A DNA stretch of 64,000 nucleotides from Larix kaempferi (lineage: Eukaryota > Streptophyta > Pinopsida > Pinales > Pinaceae). Where the stretch lies: the NCBI GenBank assembly GCA_027924585.1, contig BSBM01000150.1, forward strand, positions 16,213,501 to 16,277,500, written 5' to 3'. Shown here in pieces: positions 32,574 through 43,933 of this stretch. Each line of letters begins with the position of its first letter. Positions within the stretch are counted from its first letter, which is position 1. The position numbers and the translations under genes were made by a program. The notes under the pieces were generated by a model. The model worked only from the letters and a program-made list of their open reading frames with translations. It had not been told where the DNA came from and ran no database searches.

Positions 32574-33537
32574 GTCCTCCCCGCCCAAGATTGCTTGCCC
32601 TCAAGCAATATCAATTTAGGATGCTGAAAATTTTTTCCTCCTCTATCAGGTGGCCTTCTATGAGGAATGTATCCCAAAAAAATTTTGTTCTTGTGTTTCA
32701 TACTGTGGGAGGACACTACTTGAGTCGGATAGGTGTGCATTCCTCTCAATACCCATTGTTTTCCTTTTGAATCTTTGAATCTCATTTCAGGGATTTGATA
32801 GTTCACTGTATGTTCCCCTATAGAGTACAACCATTTCACTCCCAAGAACACATTAGTATCAAAAACATCAACCAAATAAAATCTATAAAAAAATGTCTAA
32901 TTACCTATGGTGAGTTGTAGCTTTGGAATCCATGTTTTGCACTCCATAGTATGGTGACCTAGAATGATGATTGTGAAGCCATCGAATGGTTCAGCAGGTA
33001 GCTTTCTTCTCTCTACCATGGCTGCATCAATGAATTTATGGGTGGATCCTCCATCTACCAATACCAAAACCCTTTGTCCTTGTACAACTCATTGGCATCA
33101 AATAGTGTGGAAACAAGGCACTCTTGAAAGAACAGCTAGTCTCCCTTTGTCAGGTAATGGATGACCTTCTTCTTTTTTCTCTTCTTCTGTTGTGGCATAT
33201 CTCTCTTCTTGGGATGAAATATGTCCTCCTTCCTTCACACCCCCTTCATACTCATCATCAGAAAATACTTCAATGAATTGTGCCTTTCCCTTAGCTCATT
33301 TATGCCCTGGTACCCATGGTTGGAAGCTTGTGTAACATAGTTTCTTCCTTCTGAGTTCTTCCATGCTTAGTCCCTATGTCTTATCCTTTCCACATTCATC
33401 TTCTTGCCATGGCTTCTTTCAAATCTGAATTGGGAAGGGAAGTTGGTCTTGGGGGGAAACCTTGTCATTGGTAACACATTCTGCAGATCTCTTCCCAAGT
33501 TCATGGCATCCTTCAATGAATTAGGTTTGTGGGCCTT
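32574..33537 (-). pseudogene. D2: truncated second copy of the D family (gag end, protease)
   Basis: Diverged duplicate of 28862-29790. It has the polypurine tract with a perfect hairpin ATTGCTTG/CAAGCAAT near 32590, the protease end (ORF 32875-32552: DTNVFLGVKWLYSIGEHTVN, then LILLEGKQSWAGRT into the LTR), protease and zinc-knuckle remnants with stops, and the gag end up to 33537. The 5' LTR and gag start are lost. The junction with copia B gag at about 33537 has no LTR, so a deletion formed it. Confidence 0.87.
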
Positions 33538-34409
33538 AACAAAGCTACTTGTGATTCATCAGAACCATTCTTTTTAGCCTTAGCTTTTAATCGTTTCAAT
33601 TTAAAGCAATGTTTTTCAGGATGGTTAGTCTTACTACAATGTTTACAAGGAGGATACACTTTCTTCATCTTACTATTGTCATGATGTGCATTAGAAGCAT
33701 TACCAAAGTTATTAGTAGGATTTGAAGTGAGTGAATTAGAACCTTTAATATTATTAAATTTTTTATTAGGATTCTTATTATGAGCCATTAGAGCTTTATT
33801 AGGTGAGAGTTGTCTTGAAACAATTAACCTTTCTTTCTCATTTATCAACCCTTTACAAAAATCATCAAAAGTAAGTTTCATGGTATTTGAAGAAAATTCA
33901 AGAGCTCTATTCCTAGTTTGAATGAACATATCAAAACAAGATGGCAATTTTTGTTCTACAAGAATTATAAGAGCAGTGTCTGTTTTATTGTAATTTTTAC
34001 CACAATTATTTAATTTTTCATTTAAAGTTTTCACTTCAGCAAGATATAATAATTCTACTCTTTCAAATTTAGTAGGATCTAGCTCAAAAATCTTATTTTC
34101 AAGGTAATAAGTAGAAACATCATCAAATTTATCAAATAAAGAAGCAAGAATTTTCCATACCTCAACGGGGCTGTCTTTTGCCTCTATACTTACCTGAAGA
34201 CTATCTGCAACCGTTTGACCAGTGAGCCCTCTTACTTGATCACATTTATATTCCCATATAGCCAAGTCTTGAGCATCAACAGGTTTTATGTGTTCACTAT
34301 TAACAATCCTCCATAGATTCTTACTCCTGAGAACATCAATCATTTTTCTTTTCCATGCAAGATAGTTAGGACCAACAAGTTCAGGAACACAAGCAACTTT
34401 TGAATTCAT
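33538..34409 (-). CDS. Element B gag (C-terminal end lost)
   Basis: The start is placed at the ATG at 34409 (MNSKVACVPELVGPNY), a typical copia gag opening; the open frame extends further upstream but that part is leader-like. It has the copia gag domain (YLAWKRKMIDVLRSKNLW, EVWKILASLFDKFDDVSTYY, TFDDFCKGLINEKERL), a basic asparagine-rich stretch, and a zinc knuckle CKHCSKTNHPEKHC at about 33634-33593. The frame has no internal stop. It ends in SDESQVAL, where D2 begins; the last codons of the open frame belong to D2. Gag packages the element RNA. Confidence 0.9.
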
Positions 34410-35281
34410 AATGATAAAAATATTGACAAGAAACCTAAATGCTAGAAATGACAAGAGAAAGAAAGTGAATAACATAAAACTGATATACTTTACCGTACAG
34501 AATTGCAGAAACACAGTAGAAAAAAACAATAAAGGAGAGAAACATTTACTTACAACCCTTTGGAAAAATGCTAAGAAAAGTCACTCGCGGGTTTTGCAAC
34601 AGTGGACTCACGAATAACACTGAAAAAAAGTGGGTTCTGTACGGAAATATTCGCGGTTACTCATGGGTTGCAGTGTAATGGAGTCACGGCTACTCGCGGG
34701 TCTCTACACTGTAAGGTCGTGATTCTGCCAAAGCATTCGCAAGCTCAGCACAGGAAGGGTTGCGAATAAATTGAAGTAAACCCGGGTTCGACAGTGTAAT
34801 AGTCGCGATTATGCCGAAGCATACGCGGGTCTGCGCACTGAGATGCCGCGAGTCTTCAATGTATTCACGGGTTCACAGTAGGGACAGTCACGGTTAACCG
34901 CGGGTTCTATGAAGAAAAAGTCACGAGTGTCCAGTTTAAGGCCGAAAACAGTGCCGAATATGCCGAACACAGAAACCTGCACAAAGTGTACCAAAACTTG
35001 GATGAAAACTGCCGTTTTGACAACCGAAAGATAGATCTCCTTGAGGAGAATCCAAAAAACATATAGATCTACAAAAATAACATCAAGAAACCCTTGAAAA
35101 ATTTCTGGAAAAATATACACAACAAGGTTAGGGTTAGAAATAAAAAACTGTAGAAATATGCCCAGATATGAAGAGAAGTCTAATGGCTACCAGATAGAAA
35201 GCAAATCTACAAGAAATAAATAATGCCCAGATGATAAAATATTGTTTGAAAGCAATAGAAGGTGATAGATCATAGCAAAAA
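34410..35281 (-). other. Leader of element B with CpG-rich degenerate repeats
   Basis: No credible coding. From about 34575 to 34920 an irregular repeat of GTCACGGTTACTCGCGGGTT-like words alternates with CACTGTAA-like words, about six or seven times. It is notably richer in CG than its surroundings. Confidence 0.6.
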
Positions 35282-35293
35282 GCTCTGATACCA
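35282..35293 (-). other. Primer binding site of element B
   Basis: The - strand reads TGGTATCAGAGC, directly adjoining the LTR end TCTGACA. This is the initiator-Met primer site. Confidence 0.92.
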
Positions 35294-35789
35294 TGTCAGA
35301 GATATGGATCTAACTAAACTAGCTTACCTATCTATGCAAAACAATAATATATCAACAATAAGTACAAAAAGAGAACAAGAGAAAAGAGTACACCAAATAT
35401 ACGTGGTTCACCCAATTGGGATACGTCCACGGGAATGTAGTCTTCTATTATCTCCAGAATACCTCTCTCAAGCTTACAAGAGAGAAATGCCAATAACCCT
35501 AATACAATATAGCAATACTTGTGAATAAGTATATATAATGATGAGTGATGTGACTCCCTTGACTCTATTATATACTAAGAGATGAGGAGGAATTACTCTC
35601 ACATATTACATGTGGGATAGTATAATTCTCCATAATAGCATCTCTTTATATAATAATGAATATCAAGAGTATATTTTACTGTAATGAATATGGGATATAA
35701 TGTATTACTCTTTTACATAATATTGTGGATATATTCCAACATAATACAAAGACATTATTACCTTCCAAGGAATATAAAATATTCCAACA
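35294..35789 (-). repeat. 5' LTR of element B (outer end at 35741 or 35789)
   Basis: The inner end is fixed by the primer site. The outer end is ambiguous: TGTTGGAATAT occurs twice on the - strand, starting at 35741 and at 35789. E's third ORF follows. The motif GTGGACGTATCCC-spacer-GGGTGAACCACGT is at 35401-35430. The other LTR of B is not in the window. Confidence 0.8.
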
Positions 35790-38700
35790 AACGCAAATCC
35801 CAAGTTACAGAATCTGACTCAGACATCGAGGTTATACCAGAAAGTGTGATGGAAACCTTATTTGAAGATACCAAGAAAGTAACTGGAATAGTCCCTGAGT
35901 ACAAATGGGGGGAATTATATCACCTTATCACCTTATCAAGTATTCATAAGGCCGCGACTCATGTAGATTTATTCCCTTGTTCAAAGGTGACAGGATGGAT
36001 ATTACCTCACATAGATGTCAACTCTAGGATCGTGGTGGGAGAAAATGGGAAAGGATTTGCTTCATTTCAACCCGCTCACATAAGCACGAACTACATGTTA
36101 CTTTCCCTGAAAATCCCGATGACAGATGATTGGATAAAAATTTTCAACATAGACCATTCAGAGTATGCCAAGAAGATTCTTATACCAGAAAAACAGTTAA
36201 GGCAAAGAGAAAGCGGGGAACATGATTCACAAAATTAAAAAACCCCTCTTATAATTATAGCAATGATGCTGAGTAGGATATTTGGAAGATTAAATGAAAA
36301 AATATATAAACTCACCTGGGTTCCAATTATGTACCATGTTTCTTCTCATGGTACTATTTTTAATTGGGAAGACATTATTTCAGAAAGTATGGTAGCAACA
36401 GTGTCCGCTGCCCAAGGAGGCATGACGCAATTTTTTTTTTTTTTATGTCTTCCTATTTGATTGACTGCATTTTGATAAGAAACCCATTCCATAAGTTGGG
36501 ATGTTATTGGGTCTTGGATGAGACCCCACTCTACGTTTCATACCAGATTATGTGGGCTCACAAGTATGCAAGCTTTACAAGCTTGTATGCGAGGAGTTCA
36601 TAATTCCTTTGTATAAGTTGATATTTAATGAAGAGCCAAATTGCTTGTTAGGCAATTCATTGGTGGTAATCAATGAATATGGAGATTAATACTTCACCCT
36701 AGAAGGAACCTATATTTGGATGTATGGGGGAACTAAAAGTACTTCTGTGATGCCACAATATGTCATAGATTATGTAGTACATAAACAAGTTGTAAGGCAT
36801 GTCTTCGTTAACAGGGTTGGACATTTTTTAAATGAAAATAAAAAAGCTTCTTATCCTCCGCTTCCCTTCACCATTGGGGCATACAAATTTACCAAGGTAA
36901 AAGGAGCAGATATTTTTCGTAAAAGACCTAGAGGAATATTATTTTGGGGAAAATATTTTTATTAGGAATGACAAGTTGCAGAAGGAGGCTAAGCATTGCG
37001 CTTCGTGCAAGAATAATTTTGAATACACAGATCACTTCGTGAAAGATGATGAAGTATATAGAAGAGCAAACAACATGGCATACTTGAATAAAAGTTTTGG
37101 CAGAAAACAAGGAACAAGTTCCAATCAATTGGAAGAGACTACAAAATAAGGAGATTAACAGAAAGGGAGAGAAGAGGCTTTAGCAGCCAAAGAAGCAAGA
37201 AGGAAACAAGAGGAAGAAATAAAGCGTAAAGAAGAGAAAGCTAAGAGGAAAGAAGAGTAGGAAAAAGCAACAGAGAAAGAAGATGAGCTAGAAAAGCAAA
37301 TAAAGGAAGAACAAGAGACAACTGAGAAAGCAGCTGAGCTAGAGAAGCAAAAGGAAGAAGAAGCAAGGATCAAGAAAGATGTGGAATACAAGAATATCCA
37401 AGAAGAAAATCAGAATTTGCAAGATATGGATGTAGATCCACCTGCTGATTTGGAAGTACCACTTTCAGGGGGTATCTCCCATTTGCTAAGCTTGGGCTCA
37501 CACCATTCACCCCTTCTAAACAACATTCTATAGCAAAGCTGGACACTATCGCCTTTGATCCTAAGAGGAAGATGATTCTAAGAATAACAAAAAAGAGGTT
37601 AAAGATGGGTACGTGGCTGGATATTGTAACCATACAATAGAATACCTTGGTAGAATGCACCAAAAAAGACCCTAAATTCACTGCCTCAGTGAATATTGTG
37701 GATGCCCAAGCCAATGTCGATAATGTGGACAAGTTGATGAACGATTTGGAATGTAGTAAAAAAAATGTTGAAATTAACAGATAATTTGGTGCAATATCAG
37801 AGCGAAGGGATTGAAATGAAGACAAAGCAGGATACTATGGAGTCTGAGAAGAAACAACTACTATTGGATTATCAAGAGCTTGAGAATGAAAGAGATTCTT
37901 TAAATGTGCAACTAGTAATTATGGAAGGAGAACGAGATGATTTCCGTTCTCAAATCAATGAGTTGGAGGAAAAGGAAACTAAATTAAATCAGCAGGTGGA
38001 ATCCCCGATGATCGAAAAAGGATCTTTACAATCCCAGGTTAATGAATGGATGAACGAAAAGGAATCCTTGATGTAGCAGATCAAAATTGCTCAGAATAAG
38101 AAACAATATATGACACCTTTTTATGAACATGCCTGTAAGGTACAAGAACAGATTTGTCACTCGCAAGAGTTAGTGACAGAGGAATTTATAAATTAAGAAA
38201 AAATGATAGATAGAATGAAATAAATTTCTGCATACGCTGCCATTACAAAACATAAGTTGATAGATACATTTAACAAGCTGAAGAAGTTGATTGGCTGGAA
38301 AGGAAAAAATCAATATTTTCCTGATCACTTGCCGAATAAGACAAGCGCTGAATTGAAACTAGATATAGCTCTTCTGGAAAGTTGTAGAAAGGATTTCATA
38401 AAGGTACAAATTGAAGTACCAAAGACCATTTCAAAATGCGATGGAATCTATCAAAATATTTGCCAAGCACACGAAAATTTCCATATTCCGATTTCTAAAG
38501 ACATGTACGAATTACCACCCAAAGATCAGCGTTTGGCAGAGTTGAAGAACAACTTGAGTGAGGATTTGGAATACATCAAGGGACTAGACGTGCTTACAAT
38601 AGAATATCTTCAACATCATATAGGACAAGCAACTGTGAATGCATATTTCCTGGAAGAAAGTCACAAAGAAGCAGCTAAAGGGTTAATAAATATAGGGAAG

Positions 38701-38823
38701 GAGTTGTCTATTCATGAGGTTGCTTTGAAATTATTGGAGCCTCAACAATGTAATGTAATATTTTATGAAATTGATATTTGGGATAGTTATATTTCAAGTT
38801 TAGAAAACCCTCCAACAAAATAA
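35790..38823 (+). pseudogene. Third ORF of an E-family element: coiled-coil protein
   Basis: The first piece (to 36238) is open: SQVTESDSDIEVIPESVMET, then a globular part (GWILPHIDVNSRIVVGENGK, HISTNYMLLSLKIPMTDDW). 36239-37130 is broken by stops and frameshifts, with readable bits (KLTWVPIMYHVSSHGTIFNW, YPPLPFTIGAYKFTKVKGAD). 37140-37420 is almost pure Glu/Lys coiled coil with one stop near 37258. 37765-38076 continues the coiled coil (LENERDSLNVQLVIMEGERD, RSQINELEEKETKLNQQVE). 38257-38823 is an open 188-codon end (CDGIYQNICQAHENFHIPIS). I recognise no family. Size, composition and position before an LTR match A's third ORF. Its start is cut by B. Confidence 0.7.
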
Positions 38824-38904
38824 TGTATTTGTATTTAATTATCTATTTTTGGCTGAGCAAGCACAAAAGGAAAAAATTAAGCAATCCAAGAGTTTAAGGG
38901 GAGA
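38824..38904 (+). other. Spacer with possible polypurine tract before E's LTR
   Basis: TTTAAGGGGAGA at 38893-38904 directly precedes TGAAACAATTAG, a possible LTR start. A second purine run (38938-38956) is an alternative. Confidence 0.4.
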
Positions 38905-39678
38905 TGAAACAATTAGTCATGTAAAGATAAATATTAGAGAGGAGAAAGGATGAGGGGGCCTTTTCTGGTGTAATAGAAGCTAGAAACATTTTGTATGAAA
39001 ATTATTTTTTTCCTGCAAATGAGAAGGAACTATTTTGTTGGGTAAAAGCTTACATGGAGTTTGCATGAAATGTCATGAATCAAGTATCATAATTATTTAT
39101 TCCCGTGTTCATCTTTATGCTGTGAGATATTTCTTGATTTGTTGGATTATTCTAATGGTATGAATGATTTTACTAGTTTATGCAAATGTCTATGTAGGAA
39201 AGAGTAATAAATGGAATTCAATTTTCATCAAAGCTATCTTTGTGTATTATTTCTGCTGTGACTGTATGTGCTTTATTTCAATGGTTATCTGTTGAGTTGG
39301 TACAAGCATTCTCAGATATTGCTCTTCTTTTGTAAAAATCGCTCCTTGCAAGGATATATTAGTTAAATTAGGATGGTGTTAGTTGATTGATAAGGTAGAA
39401 GTGATAAGACGAGAGGTAAGAACCTATGCATCCCTTGTGAGGCTTCTACCTGTCAATTATAGGCCATGCATCGTTAAGGTTAGGGAACTTGCATACACAT
39501 AATAAAATATAAAATATAAACGGTGGGTCGAGTCGCAATCGGTAAAATTTAATTGAAAGACATCTATGGTAGTCGGACCGTTAACTAGACGGATTTCGTA
39601 TTCCAAATAGTGAATGATCTAATTGGGATTATTCATTGGGGAGAATCCCTACTGTCGATGTAAATATTTTTCCAGGCA
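38905..39678 (+). repeat. LTR of element E (start uncertain)
   Basis: Placed between a polypurine-like run and the primer site. It begins TGAAACAATT and ends TTTCCAGGCA, about 774 bp. No second copy is in the window, so the start rests only on position and the TG...CA rule. A run of CG-containing words (39520-39610) lies in the U5-like part. Confidence 0.45.
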
Positions 39679-39686
39679 TCAATAGT

Positions 39687-39705
39687 TTTGGCGCTAGAAG
39701 GAGGG
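39687..39705 (+). other. Primer binding site of element E
   Basis: TTTGGCGCTAGAAGGAGGG, eight bases after the proposed LTR end. Sites starting TGGCGC are typical of Tat/Ogre-type gypsy elements and fit a tRNA other than initiator-Met (Arg in described cases). Confidence 0.7.
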
Positions 39706-39709
39706 CCGC

Positions 39710-41582
39710 CAGTGCATGGATGGTAGAGGAAATCTGTTTCCACGAGGAAAATTCTCTGGGTCTCCATTTGAAACATCCCAGCCAAAAGAATTAATTTATG
39801 AGGCTGATTATCAAGAAAACCTTGATTTTGAAACTTAACATATTGATAGGTTATATAATATCCCTCATCAAGAAGTAGATAATTTTAGGAGACATACTCG
39901 ATATTACGTAAGAAAAATTGGAGGATTATTGGTAGTACCCTTACTACCTAGAAGACAAGCGCCTAGGTGGAAAATTGTTCAAAATAAAGACTATGTGCTT
40001 GTAGAATCACTAGAATAATTAGTATGTTTATTGCGACAAGACATACTGGATCCCATAAATCATTTAATACCTAATTCTCCTGAGCCAATCACTTCTCTAC
40101 ACATACAAACGCTTACACCTCCACATTCACAACAATCTCGTCAAAGTATTGCTAACATGGCTCATAATGCTAATCCACCACCTACGTGGAGGGCTATAGG
40201 ACCACTCAACTTACTTGCTCCTTTGCATGATTTACCTAAACATCCAGAGTGAGCATTACCTAAGTTTGATCCCGGAAAAGGAGTCTTTGCCAATGATCAC
40301 TTGAAGAGTTTTTACTTGGCTTTAAATTTGCTGAATGTAGAACATGAAGATGTTGTGTGAATACTATTCCCATATGCATTTGAACCTAAAGCATAATCTT
40401 GGTTCTTTAGCTTACAAACTGGCTCTATAACAAATTGGGAAGGTTTTGAGAAGGTTTTTTTAAGCAATTTTGGTGACCAAAGGACTTTAGCTTCACTCAT
40501 TAAAGAGTTACTATCTTTAAGAATGGATAAAAAGGAAAAGGTACAAGATTTTAATCAAACATTCACTACAGTCTTGAATAGTTTCAGCACTGCTGCAAAA
40601 CCTGCTGAAGAGTCATTAGTTGAATATTATACCACAACGCTTCATCCGTCCATAGCCATGTTTGTTAAGAGATCATGTAAAACTACTCTAACATAAAATT
40701 TTGAAGAATCTAAGAATTAGAAACAAACATCAATAGTATTATGAAGAACACTCTGGACACTGAGGCAAAGCCTACAGTAAATAAGAAACCTTTGTTGTTA
40801 AACAAACCTAATGAAGAATATTCAAATGAGTTGGAAAGTGTAGTCAAATTGGTTCAAAATATATCAAATAAAATAGTGGATTTGGAAAAGGAAAAAGGCA
40901 CTAGTCTTTCGATGAGAAAACCTTTTAAGCCTTTCTACAAGAAAAAAGAAGAAAACACAAAACCTCCATCAAATGATGCTACTGCTTTTAATTTAAATGA
41001 GGTTGGCATGGATAATTTTTGTACATTCCACCAAGATCATCATTCTGATTTTTTTCCCATAATGGATAAATTCAATGACTCTAGTGATGAATCAATTATT
41101 TGATAAACAACTCTTATATTAAGAAGATCATGATAAAGACCAATCAAATGAGACAGGAGATCAGAGTGAATAAACTACATTAGTGTTATGGAATTGGGAA
41201 CCAAATTTGGATTTGGATGACAAAGAAGAAGTAGAAGAAATTCAAGTCTCATCTGTAGGTTATGCTACTAGGAGTAAGGGACCAGTGGAAGAACAAAGTA
41301 TGCTACTACCAAAAGCGAGAGCAGGTAAAGAAATCATAGAAAATAAAAATAAAAATAACAGTGTGAATCAATCACAGCCAAAAGGGACTGAAAAAGGACC
41401 CACTAATATTTCGGCAGTTGAAATAGAAACAAATCCATTAATCAATAAAAAAGTAAATCATGTATCCAAAAAATCTGATCTAGGTGGAAGTACTGGGGGA
41501 AATCATAATATGGGGTATGATATTGTGGAAGATATAAAGAAGACAAAAGCCAATATATCTCTGTTTGAAATGTGTAATTTGC
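39710..41582 (+). pseudogene. Element E gag
   Basis: Frame pieces: N-terminus about 39720-40015 (FPRGKFSGSPFETSQPKEL, RYYVRKIGGLLVVPLLPRR), then the capsid-like gag domain 40170-40700 (ALPKFDPGKGVFANDHLKSF, WEGFEKVFLSNFGDQRTLAS, KEKVQDFNQTFTTVLNSFS), a lysine-rich linker, and a reduced zinc-knuckle-like FCTFHQDHHSD near 41020. Several stops interrupt it. It ends in ISLFEMCNL at 41582, where G is inserted; PQQRKNLLEAF continues at 44846. It is the structural protein of the particle. Confidence 0.82.
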
Positions 41583-42502
41583 TGTGAAAATCCTCACAGC
41601 AGATCTAAGAGATGATGTATCTCACAAGAGAATAATTATGATTAAGCAAGAAAATAGAAGAAGAGTGATACATGCAGTATAATGAGCAACAGAATAATAT
41701 GGTACAGTAGAACTCAGATAGAAGCAATAATACTTCGGTCATACTAAATTATTAATCACAAATGGACATATAAATAATACAATGCATGAGGAATTCGAAT
41801 GCCTAAGGTGGCAATTCGAATTATCCTTCATGGAGTGATCAAAGGATCACTGGAGTGTCATCGGAGCACAACTAGGTGTCCTCATGATCATCGGAGCGCA
41901 ACTGGAAGTCTTCATCATCATCAGTGGAGTCATCAATGCTCAAGTAACTGTCAACCATCAGTCAAACTAACTCTGGTAGGTGTAACTCAGTGTAACTAAG
42001 TGTAACTCAGTGTAACTCAGTGTAACTGAGTGTAACTCAATGTAACTAAGTGTAACTCAATGTAACTAAGAGTAACTGAATGTAACTGAGTGTAACTGAG
42101 TGTAACTCAATGTAACTGAGTGTAACTGAGTGTAACTGACTGTAACTGAATGTAACTGAGTGTAACTGAGTGTAACTCAATGTAACTGAGTGTAACTGAC
42201 TGTAACTGACTGTAACTGACTGTAACTGAGTGTAACTGAACTGGTAGGTGAAGAAGGGCGAGTTGCTCCCTAAAATCAAGGAAGAAGGGCGCACTAAGCA
42301 ACTGGAGGGCTAAAACTGAATAGTGAGAATCTCCTGGGGGCTGGCTAACTGAGGGCTAGGTGCTGGACTGATGACTGGGATGCATGCAAAATGCATGCAA
42401 ACCCTAGAATGCATGCAAACCCTAAAAGGTGCATGCATGACTGAAAATGTAAATGATCAAAATACTGGTGGGACTAGGATGGAGTATAGGAATATCCTAA
42501 CA
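41583..42502 (-). repeat. 3' LTR of element G
   Basis: 920 bp. On the - strand it runs from TGTTAGGATATTCC to GGATTTTCACA. It holds a 26-unit minisatellite (41981-42240) and GCATGCA-rich sequence near 42380-42440. Confidence 0.96.
41981..42240. repeat. 10-bp minisatellite inside G's 3' LTR (26 units)
   Basis: TGTAACTNAN repeated 26 times without a break in phase; the variable bases are mainly C/G/A at position 8 and G/A at position 10. Three units span 30 bp, so frames stay open and give repeated SVTLSYTQLH-like peptides, which are not genes. Confidence 0.95.
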
Positions 42503-42515
42503 CCCCCCCTTAATC
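42503..42515 (-). other. Polypurine tract of element G
   Basis: The - strand reads GGATTAAGGGGGG directly before TGTTAGG of the 3' LTR. Confidence 0.88.
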
Positions 42516-42689
42516 CATCCTGGGCCCTGGTAACTAAGACCAAAGGTCACCCAATACAATGAATAATAACAATCAATAAACCAAGGAAGTGGGAAAATTT
42601 CATGGGAAACATACCCCCTCCTCAAAAAATAGACTGTAAGGCACACATAAAAAATAAAAGCTCCAAACTCAAGTATGTGTGATGCTTGG
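42516..42689 (-). other. Short 3' untranslated part of element G
   Basis: The gag-like ORF ends at 42690 and the polypurine tract lies at 42503-42515. The gap, where pol should be, is only about 170 bp. Nothing else is recognisable. Confidence 0.7.
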
Positions 42690-43769
42690 TCATATGTCTG
42701 GAGGTATCTTCTTCTTGGGAAGAAGTGGATCATGCTCAAAAAGCATGTGCTTGTACTTGCTCTTCAGATCGAATGTGATGAGAACAAATCCAACAGTATT
42801 AGAATGATCCTTGAACCTGTGATTCGAATCAGCTGAGGTAGGATCAAATTTTTGAATGTGCATATAGTCCTTTGTCTTCTCCTTCGAACCACCATGGGTG
42901 AGATTATGCCAAAAAGAACTATTACATGTTTGCTTGAAATCAAAATCAGATTTAAGACTTTCAAAACAGTTTCTTGAGATCTCCTTTGAACCAACAGGGG
43001 TGAGATCAAAACTATCATATGATGCATGAGAAATTATCTCAAGCGGGTGGCAATGGCCATATTCTTCAATAACCTTCTGAAAGCATGTGCTAATGATCAT
43101 ATAGTAGTAAATAAGAGATGTTTGCTGAAGAGGAGCGAATGCATTACCTCCAATAGCTGATGTTACCTCCGAAATAATCATGTGATCATGATGCAAACCA
43201 ACAAACTCTGGTGCAAGACAGGATTTAGGACCTTCTGCAATATCTAGAGTGTGAGTTGGCACAGAAAGAGAAGAAAGTTTGAGCATGAGCGGAGAATCTG
43301 CAAGTTCTTTGTCAACAACTTCAATATGAGATGATACTGGTTCATGATCTGAGAGATCATCAAGGGGAGCGAATGCAACATGATCTGAGAGACCATCAGG
43401 AGGAGCGAATGCATCATGATCTGAGAGACCATCAAGTGGAGCGAATGCATCAACTTGCTTGCTTTTGAAGGGATTTGGACCAAAAACATCATTCTTTTTG
43501 CCGAATCTTTCATCCAGATGAGCCCATAACTCTTTTGGAGTTTCAATATCAATGATGGTCGGGTACAATATGTAATTAGTCATAGCAAGCATCATTCTTC
43601 CAATGTGCATGTCACCTTTATTCAACCATTTAATCTTCTTTGTAGAGGATTCGAACTCTCTTTCAAAATAGCAATCAAAGAGATCATGGCTCTTTAAATA
43701 TGCTATCATTTTCGGTTTCCATTCATCATAGTTGAATAGAGAAAGAGGAGGGATTTCTTCTAAATTCAT
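42690..43769 (-). CDS. Element G gag-like ORF
   Basis: An intact frame of 359 codons if started at the ATG at 43769 (MNLEEIPPLSLFNYDEW); 13 more codons lie upstream. The N-terminal third resembles copia gag (DEWKPKMIAYLKSHDLFD, MMLAMTNYILYPTIID, ELWAHLDERFGKKND). Then come three tandem copies of a 12-residue repeat of the type DAFAPLDGLSDH (43480-43360), and a C-terminal half with no known domain or zinc knuckle. The intact frame in so young an element suggests that it may still be expressed. It may recruit the element's RNA into particles made by a helper, but this is inference. Confidence 0.8.
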   Translation of the reverse strand: MNLEEIPPLSLFNYDEWKPKMIAYLKSHDLFDCYFEREFESSTKKIKWLNKGDMHIGRMMLAMTNYILYPTIIDIETPKELWAHLDERFGKKNDVFGPNPFKSKQVDAFAPLDGLSDHDAFAPPDGLSDHVAFAPLDDLSDHEPVSSHIEVVDKELADSPLMLKLSSLSVPTHTLDIAEGPKSCLAPEFVGLHHDHMIISEVTSAIGGNAFAPLQQTSLIYYYMIISTCFQKVIEEYGHCHPLEIISHASYDSFDLTPVGSKEISRNCFESLKSDFDFKQTCNSSFWHNLTHGGSKEKTKDYMHIQKFDPTSADSNHRFKDHSNTVGFVLITFDLKSKYKHMLFEHDPLLPKKKIPPDI

Positions 43770-43921
43770 TGAAGATGTAGAGGACCTGCAAAAACAATAT
43801 AGAATCACTGCAACTGCTACTGCTGCAAAAATGCAGATTCTGCTACAACTGCTGCACTCGAAATCTTGGTAATAACCTGCAAAAAACTCTCAAGAATGGA
43901 GATAAACAATACTCTCAACAT

Positions 43922-43933
43922 GCTCTGATACCA
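43922..43933 (-). other. Primer binding site of element G
   Basis: The - strand reads TGGTATCAGAGC, directly after the 5' LTR end TTTTCACA. It is a perfect initiator-Met site. Confidence 0.94.

Larger units (their letters stand above)
14555..35789 (-). mobile_element. Element B: Ty1/copia element split by C and D and truncated by A
   Basis: Read on the - strand: 5' LTR (35741 or 35789 to 35294), primer site, leader, gag (34409-33538), a gap filled by D2, D and F, pre-integrase piece (19290-19134), element C, integrase and RT (16335-14555), then a cut by element A. Integrase before RT marks copia. The part between the gag zinc knuckle and the pre-integrase domain, including protease, is missing. 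RNase H and the 3' LTR should lie beyond A but are not in the window. Confidence 0.85.

Noticed and set aside
35684-35789. N-terminal 35 residues of the 184-codon frame at 35684-36238
   Set aside because: They come from the end of copia B's LTR; the genuine third-ORF sequence starts after about 35790.
42046-42301. Frames of 82 and 64 codons with SVTLSYTQLH-type repeats (also 44448-44642)
   Set aside because: Translation of the 10-bp minisatellite in G's LTRs.
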